64,000 nt of DNA from positions 679,149 through 743,148 of the forward strand of contig NZ_KL370880.1 in NCBI RefSeq assembly GCF_000702265.1, in the 5' to 3' direction. Numbering within the stretch: the first letter of the stretch is position 1; the number at the start of each line of letters is the position of its first letter. The stretch comes from Butyrivibrio sp. NC2002. GTDB taxonomy: Bacteria > Bacillota > Clostridia > Lachnospirales > Lachnospiraceae. The translations under genes and the position numbers were made by a program. This document shows, piece after piece, positions 46,006-55,507 of the stretch. A model generated the notes under the pieces. It saw only the letters and a list, made by a program, of their open reading frames with translations. It was not told the DNA's origin and searched no databases.

Positions 46006-47520
46006 ATGAGAAAAAGATTTTTAGGTATTGCAATGGCCAGCGTAATGGGTCTTAGTACTGTAGCAGGTTGTGCAACAACTACAGTAGAAGAAGCAGGCGA
46101 GGCTACTGCAGATACAGAAGTAGCTACAGAGGAAACAGCTGATGGCGAGGCTGCAACAGAAGAGACTGCTGAAGCTACAGAAGAGTCAGACGGAAATTCA
46201 GCTACTTCTCTTACAGGAGAAGGCGATAAGAACCTTCATGTATTCCTTTACATGCAGGAGCATGAGAAAAAAATCTACGAACAGCTCGTTAAGGAATTCG
46301 TAGAAGAGCACAAGTCTGAGGTTGGTGAGGTTGTATTCGAGATCACAACCCAGGATGAATACAATCAGAAGATGATCGCTAACATGACTGCAAATGATAT
46401 GCCTGATGTATTTTATGTAGGACCTGCAGCAGTTCGTTCTTATGTAGATAACGGTTATATCATTCCTCTTGATGATTATGTTGATGCAGACACAATCAGC
46501 AAAGTATGGGGAACAACACAGACAATCTACCGCTATGACGGAACAAATGTTGGTGAAGGTTCAATCTACGCACTGCCTAAGGATCTTTCATGTTTCGCAT
46601 TTGCATACAACAAGGATCTCTTTGATGCAGCAGGACTTGAATATCCCGATCCTAACAAGCCTTATACATACGATGAGTTCGTTGAAGTATGCGAAAAGCT
46701 TACAATCGATAAGGATGGCGACGGTGAGATCGATCAGTGGGGTGTTGCAAATGCAGATCAGTTTGGTATGACTCCTTTCCTTTACTCCAATGGCGTTAAA
46801 TTCCTTAACGATGATATGACAAAGGTTAATGTTGCTAACAACGAGCCTCTTAAAGAAGCTCTTACATTCTACACAGACCTTACAAAGAATGGTCTTACAC
46901 CTTCAGTTGAGCAGGATACAGCTCTTGGCGGATATCAGAGATGGCTTGACGGCCAGGTTGCATTCTATGCTTGCGGTACATGGGATGTTGCAGCATTTAT
47001 GGATGATGCTACATTCCCTTATGAATGGGATCTTTGTGGATGGCCTGTAGGACCTTCAGGTGACGGCAGATCACACACATGGATGGGTTCAGTTGGTTAC
47101 TGCGTATCAGCTACATCAGAGAATCCTGATCTTGCAGCACAGCTTGTTGCTAAGCTTTCAACTGATGAAGATGGTCAGAGAGCAGTTTCAGGTATCACAA
47201 CAGGCGAGTCTATACAGCTTCCTAATATCGTAGACCTTGCTTATGGAGAATTTAAGGATGCAGTAAATAACGGCACAGTTCCTTATGCTTCAAACGTAGA
47301 TGTAATCTTTGGTTACTTCGATGGCAATGACAATTACGAGGCAGCTCTTCAGGAAACAGACTACACATACAATGGTGAGTGGTTCACACCTTTCTGGTCT
47401 GGTGTATTCAACATCAAGAACGGCGACATCACTGTAGAAGAGTACTTACAGCAGGTTGAGCCTGAGATGCAGGCAGCACTTGATGAAGCTATAGAACTTC
47501 AGAATTCTGCAACAAAATAA
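46006..47520 (+). CDS. sugar ABC transporter substrate-binding lipoprotein 1
   Basis: 504 residues, family 1 solute-binding protein. Lipobox VAGC at about residue 22, then an Ala/Thr/Glu-rich acidic linker (about 25-65), then the binding domain (HVFLYMQEHEKKIYEQLVKEF; MPDVFYVGPAAVRSYVDNGYIIPLDD; YALPKDLSCFAFAYNKDLFDAAG). Contains a Ca-site-like DKDGDGEID loop. AGGAGG precedes the ATG. First gene of an importer operon with two permeases; the arabinanase-like neighbour suggests arabino-oligosaccharides as ligand, unproven. Confidence 0.92.
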   Translation: MRKRFLGIAMASVMGLSTVAGCATTTVEEAGEATADTEVATEETADGEAATEETAEATEESDGNSATSLTGEGDKNLHVFLYMQEHEKKIYEQLVKEFVEEHKSEVGEVVFEITTQDEYNQKMIANMTANDMPDVFYVGPAAVRSYVDNGYIIPLDDYVDADTISKVWGTTQTIYRYDGTNVGEGSIYALPKDLSCFAFAYNKDLFDAAGLEYPDPNKPYTYDEFVEVCEKLTIDKDGDGEIDQWGVANADQFGMTPFLYSNGVKFLNDDMTKVNVANNEPLKEALTFYTDLTKNGLTPSVEQDTALGGYQRWLDGQVAFYACGTWDVAAFMDDATFPYEWDLCGWPVGPSGDGRSHTWMGSVGYCVSATSENPDLAAQLVAKLSTDEDGQRAVSGITTGESIQLPNIVDLAYGEFKDAVNNGTVPYASNVDVIFGYFDGNDNYEAALQETDYTYNGEWFTPFWSGVFNIKNGDITVEEYLQQVEPEMQAALDEAIELQNSATK

Positions 47521-47543
47521 TCAGAAATAAAGACTATTATCGT

Positions 47544-47573
47544 AGGTCCCTTCGCCCGCGGAGGGACCTGTTT
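47544..47573 (+). terminator. intercistronic stem-loop behind SBP 1
   Basis: AGGTCCCTTC... GGAGGGACCT hairpin followed by GTTTT, between the binding-protein gene and the permeases. Typical of partial terminators or mRNA stabilisers that keep binding protein above permease levels. Confidence 0.75.
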
Positions 47574-47621
47574 TAAAAAAGGCTACTTATTATATACGCA
47601 ATAAATCAGGGAGCAGGTATT

Positions 47622-48539
47622 ATGGCATCAAAAAAAGTTAAGGTTCGTATGTCTGCGATGGCAAAAAGAGAAGAGAGATGGGCATGGCTGTTTATAGCAG
47701 CGCCATTTGTAGGTTTCATGCTTTTTATGGCATATCCTATAGTTTTTGCTCTTATTGCCAGCACAAGCAAATGGACAGGAATCAATTCATTATGGGGTAA
47801 CATTGTTGGACTTAGAAACTATGCCAAGATTCTGGCAGATGCTAAGTTCTGGAAGGCAATGGGAACTACAATTATCTATATGATAGGTATTCCGATCGGA
47901 ATGATCCTGGGAATGCTCATCGCAATGGGACTTAATCGTAAAATACCGGGAAGAAGAGTTTTGACTACCATGTACTATGTTCCGGTTGTATCTTCGCTGG
48001 TTGCTGTTTCAATTTTGTGGGCATGGGTTTTCAACTATGATTACGGCCTTTTGAACGGCATCTATAAAGCAATCACAGGTCTCCACGGTCCTAACTGGCT
48101 GGGAGATGAGACCATGGTAAAAGTATCCATGATCATATTTATGGTATGGAAGGGTCTTGGCGGAACTGTTATCCTCTATCTCGCAGGTCTTCAGAATATC
48201 CCGAGAGATTATTATGAAGCTGCAATGATCGATGGTGCAAACGGATGGCAGAAATTCAGAAATATCACATTGCCGCTTCTTTCACCCGTTACATTCTATG
48301 TACTTATTACGTCGCTTATCGGCGGTTTCCAGGTGTTTGTAGAAGTTCAGGTTATGACACCTTCAGGCGGACCAAACTATAGCTCCGCAACAGTAGTATT
48401 TTACTTGTTTGAAAAAGCATTTACCAATGGTCAGCTCGGCTATGGTAGTGCAGTAGCTGTAATTCTTGCGATCATTATATTCATTATCACTGCTATCAAT
48501 TTCTGGGGGCAGGATAAATGGGTTAAAACTATAGATTAA
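47622..48539 (+). CDS. sugar ABC transporter permease 1 (MalF/UgpA type)
   Basis: 305-residue inner-membrane protein with about six helices. The first helix is WAWLFIAAPFVGFMLFMAYPIVFAL; the ATPase-coupling EAA loop reads YYEAAMIDGANGWQKFRNITLPLL. No ATPase gene is in the operon, as usual for Firmicute importers served by a shared MsmK-like ATPase. It sits about 100 bases after the binding protein, behind a stem-loop. Confidence 0.93.
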   Translation: MASKKVKVRMSAMAKREERWAWLFIAAPFVGFMLFMAYPIVFALIASTSKWTGINSLWGNIVGLRNYAKILADAKFWKAMGTTIIYMIGIPIGMILGMLIAMGLNRKIPGRRVLTTMYYVPVVSSLVAVSILWAWVFNYDYGLLNGIYKAITGLHGPNWLGDETMVKVSMIIFMVWKGLGGTVILYLAGLQNIPRDYYEAAMIDGANGWQKFRNITLPLLSPVTFYVLITSLIGGFQVFVEVQVMTPSGGPNYSSATVVFYLFEKAFTNGQLGYGSAVAVILAIIIFIITAINFWGQDKWVKTID

Positions 48540-48551
48540 GGAGGTGTGAAA

Positions 48552-49442
48552 ATGGAACTTGCTATAAAGGCAAAATCAAATAGTAAAGATTATACAAACG
48601 ACCGTGTCACATCTCAAAAAGAGAAAGTGATGAATGTCATTGTGTTTATACTTCTTTTCTTATTTGCTATAACAATGGTATTCCCGCTGGTTTATATGGT
48701 TGCTACTTCATTCATGACCAAAAACCAGATCCTTTCAGGAAAACTTACACTGTTTCCCAATCCTATACTTATAGGAAAGTACTCACAGGTGCTTGCAAAG
48801 GGCCAGTTCATAAGTGGTGTTATCAATACTGTATGTGTTGAAATACCAGTACTATTAATAGGTGGATTTACATCTTCACTTGCAGCCTTTGCTTTTGCAA
48901 AGATGAATTTCAGAGGTAAGAATATTCTCTTCCTCGCGCTGCTTGCTACGATCATGATTCCTTTCGCGGTTGTAATGATCCCTCAGTATGTTCTTTTCAC
49001 AAAGCTTGGATGGACTAATTCACTTGCGCCGCTTATTATCCCCGGCTGCTTTGGAAATGTCGGCATGATCTTTTTCCTTAGACAGAACCTCTACAGCATC
49101 CCTTCAGACCTTATGGATGCTGCTAAAATAGACGGATGTAATTACTTTAGAATTTATTACAAGATCTTCCTTCCGCTTATGAAGGGTGCACTTGGAACAC
49201 AGCTTATGCTGTGGTTTATGGGAATCTGGAATGATTACCTTGCTCCCACTATTTTCCTTAGAAGTGAAAAGCTCTGGACATTGCAGGTTGTCATCAGATC
49301 CTTCAACCACTACTATGCAATCCAAAGCGATTATGCTCTTATCATGGCGGCATCTGTAATTGCAATGCTCCCGACTCTCGTTTTGTTCTTCCTTTTCCAG
49401 AGAGTTATTATCGAGTCTATTGCTATAAGTGGTATAAAATAA
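48552..49442 (+). CDS. sugar ABC transporter permease 1b (MalG/UgpE type)
   Basis: 296-residue partner permease with six helices and EAA loop LMDAAKIDGCNYFRIYYKIFLPLM. ATG 48552 is 6 bases after AAGGAGGT; an in-frame GTG at 48546 overlaps the ribosome site and is rejected. Starts 12 bases behind the first permease. Followed by a terminator. Confidence 0.93.
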   Translation: MELAIKAKSNSKDYTNDRVTSQKEKVMNVIVFILLFLFAITMVFPLVYMVATSFMTKNQILSGKLTLFPNPILIGKYSQVLAKGQFISGVINTVCVEIPVLLIGGFTSSLAAFAFAKMNFRGKNILFLALLATIMIPFAVVMIPQYVLFTKLGWTNSLAPLIIPGCFGNVGMIFFLRQNLYSIPSDLMDAAKIDGCNYFRIYYKIFLPLMKGALGTQLMLWFMGIWNDYLAPTIFLRSEKLWTLQVVIRSFNHYYAIQSDYALIMAASVIAMLPTLVLFFLFQRVIIESIAISGIK

Positions 49443-49472
49443 GAAGCTTATCTGCTAAAATATATAACTGTG

Positions 49473-49508
49473 ACCATCCGGCAGGAGGAATCCACCGGGT
49501 GGTTTTTT
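49473..49508 (+). terminator. rho-independent terminator
   Basis: ACCATCCGG / CCGGGTGGT hairpin followed by T6, 30 bases after the permease stop. Confidence 0.8.
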
Positions 49509-49581
49509 GTTTGATAGGAAATTCGGTCTGACTTTTTTATCTAATAATTACAAAGGGAGATATTCTAAGGAGGAGATGAAC

Positions 49582-50661
49582 GTGTTTCTGAAAAATATTA
49601 TTGCTATGACAATGTCTGTTGTTGCTTTATTTAATGCAGTCAGCATTGATACGAGCCTTATGTTTGACAGACCAAATGGCGGAATAAGGCAGGGCCTTTA
49701 TATGTACTGCCAGCCTGAAAACACTATTGATGTTGTTATGCTGGGCTCAAGTCATGTAAATTATGGAATAAATACTGCAAAGCTTTGGAATGATTATGGC
49801 ATTGCTGCTTATGACTACTCAACTGCTGAACAGGCAATCTGGACTTCATATTATTATCTAAGGGAGATATGCAAATATCAGAATCCCAAGGTTGTGGTTC
49901 TGGATTTTTTTGCGCCTGCAGCTTATGGCGATGATTACAACGATAAGTATTATTTTGCAGAAGATGCATTAAGCGGACTCAAGTTTTCATTAAATAAGAG
50001 AGAGCTTGTTAACGTGATATTTGATGGAAATGCAGATCTTATAAATAAATATGCGCCATCCTATGCTACGGGTTCTAATGATGATCTGAATACAAAGCTT
50101 AAAGAAAGCTGGAAAAAAGACTACAGTGCATATAAAGGCTATACTCCCTCTTTTAAGGCAGCGGCCCTTGAAACTCCGGTAATAAGCTCGACCGAGGCGG
50201 TACCGCCTTCTGATAAGTCGGTTGAGTATCTAAATAAAATAATTGATTATACCGGTGAACATGGCATAAAGCTGTATCTTACGGTTATTCCCTACAAAGT
50301 GAATACTGTAAGAGAGCCCGGTGTTACTCAGGAAGAAGACGTCAGATATAACTGGCTTGAGCAGTACATAGCACAAATAAATGCAAATGGTAATAATAAT
50401 GTCTTTTTTGATTATACTTTCAGGCATCTTGCAGATACAGGAATCGACTTTGAAGGAGGAACTCACTTTGCTGATGGAAGTGCACACCTGAATTATTATG
50501 GCAGCACTCAGTTTGCCTCGTATCTTGGACAGGATCTGAAAAACAGATATGGTGATGAGCTTATTCCGGACAGAAGAGGCCAGGCAGGTTATGAGTCATG
50601 GGATGCGCATGTTGAAGAGATAAGAGCGATGGTAGAGCAGGAAGGCTGGGAGTATAGATGA
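49582..50661 (+). CDS. membrane-anchored SGNH-hydrolase-like protein
   Basis: About 359 residues from the GTG at 49582, which lies 8 bases after AAGGAGG; the ATG at 49576 is only 2 bases from that site. N-terminal signal anchor (LKNIIAMTMSVVALFNAVS), then DVVMLGSSHVNYGINTAKLW with the block-I Ser and a C-terminal DGSAHLNYYGS block with Asp and His. This is the DltD/AlgX-like pattern of proteins that O-acylate cell-surface or exported glycans, usually next to an MBOAT acyltransferase; none is here. Its stop overlaps the next gene by 4 bases. Confidence 0.78.
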   Translation: MFLKNIIAMTMSVVALFNAVSIDTSLMFDRPNGGIRQGLYMYCQPENTIDVVMLGSSHVNYGINTAKLWNDYGIAAYDYSTAEQAIWTSYYYLREICKYQNPKVVVLDFFAPAAYGDDYNDKYYFAEDALSGLKFSLNKRELVNVIFDGNADLINKYAPSYATGSNDDLNTKLKESWKKDYSAYKGYTPSFKAAALETPVISSTEAVPPSDKSVEYLNKIIDYTGEHGIKLYLTVIPYKVNTVREPGVTQEEDVRYNWLEQYIAQINANGNNNVFFDYTFRHLADTGIDFEGGTHFADGSAHLNYYGSTQFASYLGQDLKNRYGDELIPDRRGQAGYESWDAHVEEIRAMVEQEGWEYR

Positions 50662-51602
50662 TGAAAAGATCAAAGAATAATAGGCTTATTACAATATGTT
50701 TTGTGAGTTTGCTCATACTATTTCTGGCAGTGGGAATCTTTTTGACAAGTAAAAAGAATAAGACTGCGACTCCTTCTGAGAGTGAAACAAAGGGAGCTGT
50801 AGAACAAACAGGGGAAGCATTAGAAAGCAATTATGAACAAGCAACTGATGAAACAAGTGTAGGATCTGATTCAGAGGTTGGAGGGGATGATACAAGTAAT
50901 CTCAATGATTCTTCTGAGGCAGAGCCTACAGAACCTGTGCAGAATATGACACCCGAGGAGGTTGTTTCAAGTTCAGCTTATAAGGAAGGAATGCTTGGAG
51001 CAGCAGAGAACTATAAGAGTGAGTGTGCTGAAATCTTTGCGGGATATAATTCAGACCTTGCCAGATTTTCAATGATGGATGTCGATAAGGACGGGATACC
51101 TGAACTGATCATGCATGATATTGCCGGAAGAGCGGCTTACTACATAAGCTTTGCAGGTGGCACTGTAACAGAGAAACAGACTATATTCGAGTCTTCAAAT
51201 GATATCAATAATTCAACGGACATTAATTCTTATGCTGCATTATATAAGGATAAGAATCTGATTATAAGATATGAGATAGCAAAAGATGGCAAAAGCTCAG
51301 AGAGTTATTTCTATAGCATTGACACTGATTCGAAAGAACCGGTACTTTTAAACAGCCTGTCATGGACAGCAAAAGGCCTTTTGGGAGATGAGAAGTTCAA
51401 GAGTAATGATGCAAACATAAGCAGAGATGAATACATAAATATATTCAAGGAATATCTCGGGGAAGATGACTACAACAATTTCTTTTTAGATGACCTCATG
51501 CTTGCAGATGGAGAGTATGACTTTAGATCAGAAACTACTTGGAACTCAACTCCCGGTGCTGAGCATCTTACTTATGAGGAACTTGTACAGAAACTTAATT
51601 AA
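50658..51602 (+). CDS. signal-anchored exported protein with Ca-binding-like loop
   Basis: 314 residues, unrecognised family. TM anchor (LITICFVSLLILFLAVGIFL), Ser/Thr/Glu-rich linker (about 32-100), then a folded domain with DVDKDGIPELIMHD, a calcium-loop pattern shared by EF-hand and dockerin-like repeats, and a beta-rich remainder. Start ATG 50658 overlaps the SGNH gene stop. Likely extracellular and cotranscribed with the SGNH protein; role unknown. Confidence 0.75.
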   Translation: MMKRSKNNRLITICFVSLLILFLAVGIFLTSKKNKTATPSESETKGAVEQTGEALESNYEQATDETSVGSDSEVGGDDTSNLNDSSEAEPTEPVQNMTPEEVVSSSAYKEGMLGAAENYKSECAEIFAGYNSDLARFSMMDVDKDGIPELIMHDIAGRAAYYISFAGGTVTEKQTIFESSNDINNSTDINSYAALYKDKNLIIRYEIAKDGKSSESYFYSIDTDSKEPVLLNSLSWTAKGLLGDEKFKSNDANISRDEYINIFKEYLGEDDYNNFFLDDLMLADGEYDFRSETTWNSTPGAEHLTYEELVQKLN

Positions 51603-51657
51603 TTACTTCTCACAATATGTGCGTGAAGATTGAATATTTAAATTCATAGAACAGTAA

Positions 51658-51694
51658 AAAACAGGCGTCGGATTGTTGTATCCGGCGCCTGTTT
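51658..51694. terminator. bidirectional terminator
   Basis: AAACAGGCGTCGGA / TCCGGCGCCTGTTT hairpin (13 of 14 paired) flanked by A-run and T-run, between two convergent genes; serves both strands. Confidence 0.9.
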
Positions 51695-51726
51695 AATGGA
51701 AAGGCATTTTAAATATTTTCTTTTTA

Positions 51727-52596
51727 TCAGCCCTTTACAGCACCCTCGATCATACCTTCCATGATCTGCTTCTGAGCGATGAGGAAGAGGATGATCATAG
51801 GAACTATAGCAAGCAGTGCAGCTGTAAGAATGAGGTTCCACTGCTTTACATAAGAGCCTACAAAAGCCTGAACTGCGACAGGAAGTGTCTTTACTGCACC
51901 ATTCTGACCAAGCATCATTGAAGGAAGAAGGTAGTCATTCCAAATCCACATACCATTAAGGATTGTAACAGTTGTGATAACCGGTGTGAGGAGAGGGAAG
52001 ATAACCTTGAAGAATACCTGCTCGGGTGTGCAACCATCGATAGATGCTGCTTCTTCCAAGTCATAAGGAATTCCCTTAATAAATCCAACAAGAATGAAAA
52101 CTGTCATAGCACCACCAAATCCGAGGTAAGCAAATACGATGCCGGGTACTGACTGAAGCATCGGTATTCCGATGAATTTTCCTACATCTCTGAAGGTAGA
52201 GATAAGAGGAAGCATAACTACCTGGAAAGGAATGATCATTGATGCGATGAATGTAAAGTAAATTACATTTGACCATACTGTCTTGTTTCTGCAGATTACC
52301 CATGCTGCCATGGATCCGAACAGTGCAAGAAGTACAAGTGAAAGCACGGTTATAAGTGCTGAATAGCCAAATGCCTGCCAGAACAGGAAGTGTGTATTTG
52401 TGATAACATCCTTAAGGTTCTGGATGAGCTGTGGGAATGAAGCTCCGTTAAAACCTATAGGATTGGAAGTAATGTCGTTTGAAACCTTAAATGAGTTAAC
52501 AAGTACTATAAAGAAAGGGAATAATACATAAGCGGCGATTACAATTGCAATTATAAATCTTATAACGACATTGGATGTTTTTTCTTTTGTATGCAT
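51727..52596 (-). CDS. sugar ABC transporter permease 2b (MalG type)
   Basis: 289 residues, six helices, EAA loop YDLEEAASIDGCTPEQVFFKVIFPLL. Its ATG shares one base with the stop of the preceding permease gene (TAATG), so the two are translationally coupled. Last gene of the minus-strand importer. No ATPase partner. Confidence 0.93.
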   Translation of the reverse strand: MHTKEKTSNVVIRFIIAIVIAAYVLFPFFIVLVNSFKVSNDITSNPIGFNGASFPQLIQNLKDVITNTHFLFWQAFGYSALITVLSLVLLALFGSMAAWVICRNKTVWSNVIYFTFIASMIIPFQVVMLPLISTFRDVGKFIGIPMLQSVPGIVFAYLGFGGAMTVFILVGFIKGIPYDLEEAASIDGCTPEQVFFKVIFPLLTPVITTVTILNGMWIWNDYLLPSMMLGQNGAVKTLPVAVQAFVGSYVKQWNLILTAALLAIVPMIILFLIAQKQIMEGMIEGAVKG

Positions 52597-53651
52597 TATA
52601 ATTCCACCTCCTTCTTATTAGATATGCGAACCTGCAGGATTGAAACACAAGCCAGAATGATAAAGAACAGAACGGCTTTTGCTTCACCAAATGCATATTC
52701 GTTGTTAACTACTGCTGTACTGTAGATGTTAAGAGCAAGCATTTCTGTACCATTTGTCAGGTATGAACCGAGGAAACTTGCTACAGAACCGGTACCGTTT
52801 GTAAGTGCAAGGTTTACATCAAACTGCTTGAATGCACTTGTAAGTGTAAGGAATGTGCAGATTGTAATTGTGGGAGCAATCATAGGGATCTTTATCTCAA
52901 ACAGAGTCTGTAGAGGATTAGCTCCGTCAATTGCTGATGCTTCAAGGACATCACCGGGAATAGTGTTAAGACCTGTGATGTAGATGAGCATTATGTAACC
53001 TGCATACTGCCAGATATATACGATAATGATAGCAATGAATGCTGTCTTTGTATCCGATAACATAGAGTACTTGGCACCTGTAAGATTAGTTATTACATTA
53101 CTGAAAATGAACTGCCAAATATAGCCAAGTACGATACCGCCGATAAGGTTCGGCAAAAAGTAAGCTGCTCTGAAAAATCCAAGACCCTTGATTCTTGATG
53201 TGCACAAAAGTGCAAGAAGAAAAGCGACAAGGTTTACGAGGATCATATTAAATACTACGAATAAGAATGTGATAAGAATTGACCAAAGAAAGCTTGGCTG
53301 CTTAAACATTCTTATATAGTTGGCAAAGCCAACAACGTTTTTCATTCTTATACCGTTCCAGTCGGTAAATGAATAACCGATACCAAGAACTAGCGGAATG
53401 ATTACTGTAACCGCGAATGCAAAAAGCAGCGGAAACAGGAAAAGAATATTGATGATCGTACGGTGGTGCTTAAGAGTAGGAAAGTAGTAAAGACCTGCAA
53501 CGATAGCAACTACTCCGATTATCAAAGTGGCTCCGCGAAATGATGCATCAGATTTCATGATATCTAATGCCAAAGACCATATGACAAGCACAAGACCGGC
53601 AATCAGACAAAGGAATGAAAATGCTTTTTTTGTAGCAGATGGTGTTTTCAT
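52596..53651 (-). CDS. sugar ABC transporter permease 2a (MalF type)
   Basis: 351 residues. Two extra helices at the N-terminus (AFSFLCLIAGLVLVIWSL; GATLIIGVVAIVAGLYYF) precede the usual six; EAA loop VLEASAIDGANPLQTLFEIKIPMI. AAGGAG precedes the ATG. Middle gene of a binding protein - permease - permease operon read leftward. Confidence 0.93.
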   Translation of the reverse strand: MKTPSATKKAFSFLCLIAGLVLVIWSLALDIMKSDASFRGATLIIGVVAIVAGLYYFPTLKHHRTIINILFLFPLLFAFAVTVIIPLVLGIGYSFTDWNGIRMKNVVGFANYIRMFKQPSFLWSILITFLFVVFNMILVNLVAFLLALLCTSRIKGLGFFRAAYFLPNLIGGIVLGYIWQFIFSNVITNLTGAKYSMLSDTKTAFIAIIIVYIWQYAGYIMLIYITGLNTIPGDVLEASAIDGANPLQTLFEIKIPMIAPTITICTFLTLTSAFKQFDVNLALTNGTGSVASFLGSYLTNGTEMLALNIYSTAVVNNEYAFGEAKAVLFFIILACVSILQVRISNKKEVEL

Positions 53652-53748
53652 ACTGTAATCTCCTTTACCTTCAGGAAGCCTGTAATTTGTTGCCCCATAT
53701 AATTATTAAGAAAACCTCTATTCCTTCTATAATATATATAGAAGAAAA

Positions 53749-53775
53749 GAGGCAGAGCATTTTGCCCTGCCCCTC
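53749..53775 (-). terminator. intercistronic stem-loop behind SBP 2
   Basis: On the minus strand GAGGGGCAGGGC pairs with GCTCTGCCTC and runs into TTTT, placed between the binding-protein gene and its permeases. Same arrangement as in importer 1. Confidence 0.75.
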
Positions 53776-53785
53776 AAAAAAATTA

Positions 53786-55153
53786 TTAGTTAGCGTAGTA
53801 GCTTGAAATAACCTGAGCCATTGTTGTTACAAAGCTGTCAGCATCAAGCTTGCCCATAGCATAGTCAGCGAATACCTGACATGTTACGTTCTGAAGACCG
53901 TCCTTCTTAAGCATTGTGTGCCATCCTGAAGTCTTGCCTGCATCCATGTAGCTCTTGATGCTTGCATAGAAAGGATCAGCAGCTGCGTATGAACAATCAT
54001 TGAAAGGTGAGATGAGACCAGCCTTGTTTACAAGGATGTCCTGAGCTGAATCTTCTGATACCCACTGAAGGAATGCCTTAGCAGCATCAACCTTACCCTC
54101 TGAATATACTGTCCAGTAGCTCGGAGGACCAGCGATGATTGTATCAATGCCATCTTCGAATGCATAAGGAGCAAATCCCATTGCAAATCCTGTGTAATCG
54201 CTAGAAGCTGTTACAGTTGCGTTAATCCAGTTACCCTGAGTTACGAATGCATACTTACCAGCAGCGAAACCTGCAACCTGGTTGTCATATGTACCGTCTA
54301 CAAGGAGATCGGGATCTGAATACTCATTCATCATACCGATGAACTTAGCAAAGTTTGCCATTCTCTCTTCATCAATCTGACCGCCGTCGTTGAGGAGATC
54401 AAGATAAGTTGTGTCATCCTGTGCAAGACCTGCATCAAGATACTGACCAAATACGTGTGTACCTGAAGACCAGCCAAGGTTAGCAGGCTCAGCACACCAA
54501 CCAAATACAGCTGTAAGACCAAGCTCATCCTTCTTGCTATCAAGAGTCTCAACTGCTGTCTGCCAAGCATCAGGGCTTGTAAGAGTTGAAGGATCAACAC
54601 CGGCAGCCTCAAGGATGTCTGCGTTGTATGCAAGAGCTGTAGCCTCAACTGTGTAAGGGAAGCCGATTGTTCCCATTGCATCGTCTACGAGTTCGAAATC
54701 TGTATCTTCTGTCCACTGCTCACCTGAAAGATCTGCAAGCATTCCGTCCCAAGTAGCAGCCTGGTTGGCTTCGATAACGAAGATGTCAGGCATGTTGTCA
54801 GCCTGGAACATTTTCTTAAGCTCATCACCGGCACTTGTGTCACCACCGATAGTCTCGATAGTAACTTCGTTTCCTGTCTCTTCCTTGTACTTTGCAGCAA
54901 GTTCCTGAAGCTGTGAATCAATTTCAGGCTTACCGTTAAGAAGACGGATTGCATCCTGAGGAGCTGCCTCTGTAGCTGCATCAGCTGTTTCCTCAGTTGC
55001 TTCAGTTGTCTCTTCAGCAGCTTCTTCTGTTGACTCTGCTGCTGTAGACTCAGCCGTGTCAGATGCTGTGTCTGCGCCGGTTGATTCGCCGCATGCTGTC
55101 ATGCTAAGAACCATTGTTCCGGCAAGAAGAATAGATAATGCTTTCTTTTTCAT
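53786..55153 (-). CDS. sugar ABC transporter substrate-binding lipoprotein 2
   Basis: 455 residues. Lipobox MTAC (Cys about residue 21), then a Thr/Ala/Glu-rich linker (about 25-65), then a family 1 solute-binding domain (AIRLLNGKPEIDSQLQELAAKY; MFQADNMPDIFVIEANQAATW; PYTVEATALAYNADILEAAGV). AGGAGGG precedes the ATG. Genetic linkage to the LacI regulator, kinase and sucrose phosphorylase suggests import of sucrose or a related glucoside. Confidence 0.92.
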   Translation of the reverse strand: MKKKALSILLAGTMVLSMTACGESTGADTASDTAESTAAESTEEAAEETTEATEETADAATEAAPQDAIRLLNGKPEIDSQLQELAAKYKEETGNEVTIETIGGDTSAGDELKKMFQADNMPDIFVIEANQAATWDGMLADLSGEQWTEDTDFELVDDAMGTIGFPYTVEATALAYNADILEAAGVDPSTLTSPDAWQTAVETLDSKKDELGLTAVFGWCAEPANLGWSSGTHVFGQYLDAGLAQDDTTYLDLLNDGGQIDEERMANFAKFIGMMNEYSDPDLLVDGTYDNQVAGFAAGKYAFVTQGNWINATVTASSDYTGFAMGFAPYAFEDGIDTIIAGPPSYWTVYSEGKVDAAKAFLQWVSEDSAQDILVNKAGLISPFNDCSYAAADPFYASIKSYMDAGKTSGWHTMLKKDGLQNVTCQVFADYAMGKLDADSFVTTMAQVISSYYAN

Positions 55154-55205
55154 GTTACCCTCCTTTTGTGCACTTTGCTAACCAAACCAATTGATTAGCG
55201 GTTAC

Positions 55206-55220
55206 TTTTGCGCATAAGTT
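55206..55220. promoter_or_regulatory. operator-like site O1 (TTTTGCGCATAA)
   Basis: Pseudo-palindrome TTTTGCGCATAA, downstream of the importer 2 promoter -10 box. Same motif as at 55299 and 56678. Confidence 0.7.
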
Positions 55221-55233
55221 TTATGCTAAGTTC

Positions 55234-55262
55234 AAAATAGCACGTAAAGAAAACATTTTCAA
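55234..55262 (-). promoter_or_regulatory. promoter of ABC importer 2
   Basis: Minus-strand TTGAAA (55262-55257), 17-base spacer, TATTTT (55239-55234), flanked by O1 downstream and O2 upstream. Confidence 0.6.
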
Positions 55263-55298
55263 GCTATTTTTACAAAAAAATCATATACTTGTTTTCGC

Positions 55299-55312
55299 CT
55301 TATGCGCAAAAG
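55299..55312. promoter_or_regulatory. operator-like site O2 (TTATGCGCAAAA)
   Basis: Reverse-orientation copy of the O1 motif, about 93 bases from O1 centre to centre, roughly nine helical turns, so looping by a tetrameric LacI-type repressor is conceivable. The rest of the 354-base gap up to 55507 contains no gene. Confidence 0.7.
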
Positions 55313-55507
55313 CTGATAAATACTGAGCTGACGGAATTATTAAAAATGCATAAATTTTGGAGGTGAACGAGGTTTATAAAAGCTGCTGAAATAGAAGGCA
55401 GATCCTGGGCGGACAGGTAAACTGAAAATGAAGTTTTCATGAAAAAGAGCAACCTGCCTGTGTTGTGCAAGTTGCTCAGAAAAAAGAGTTTTTATATATT
55501 TTTTGTA

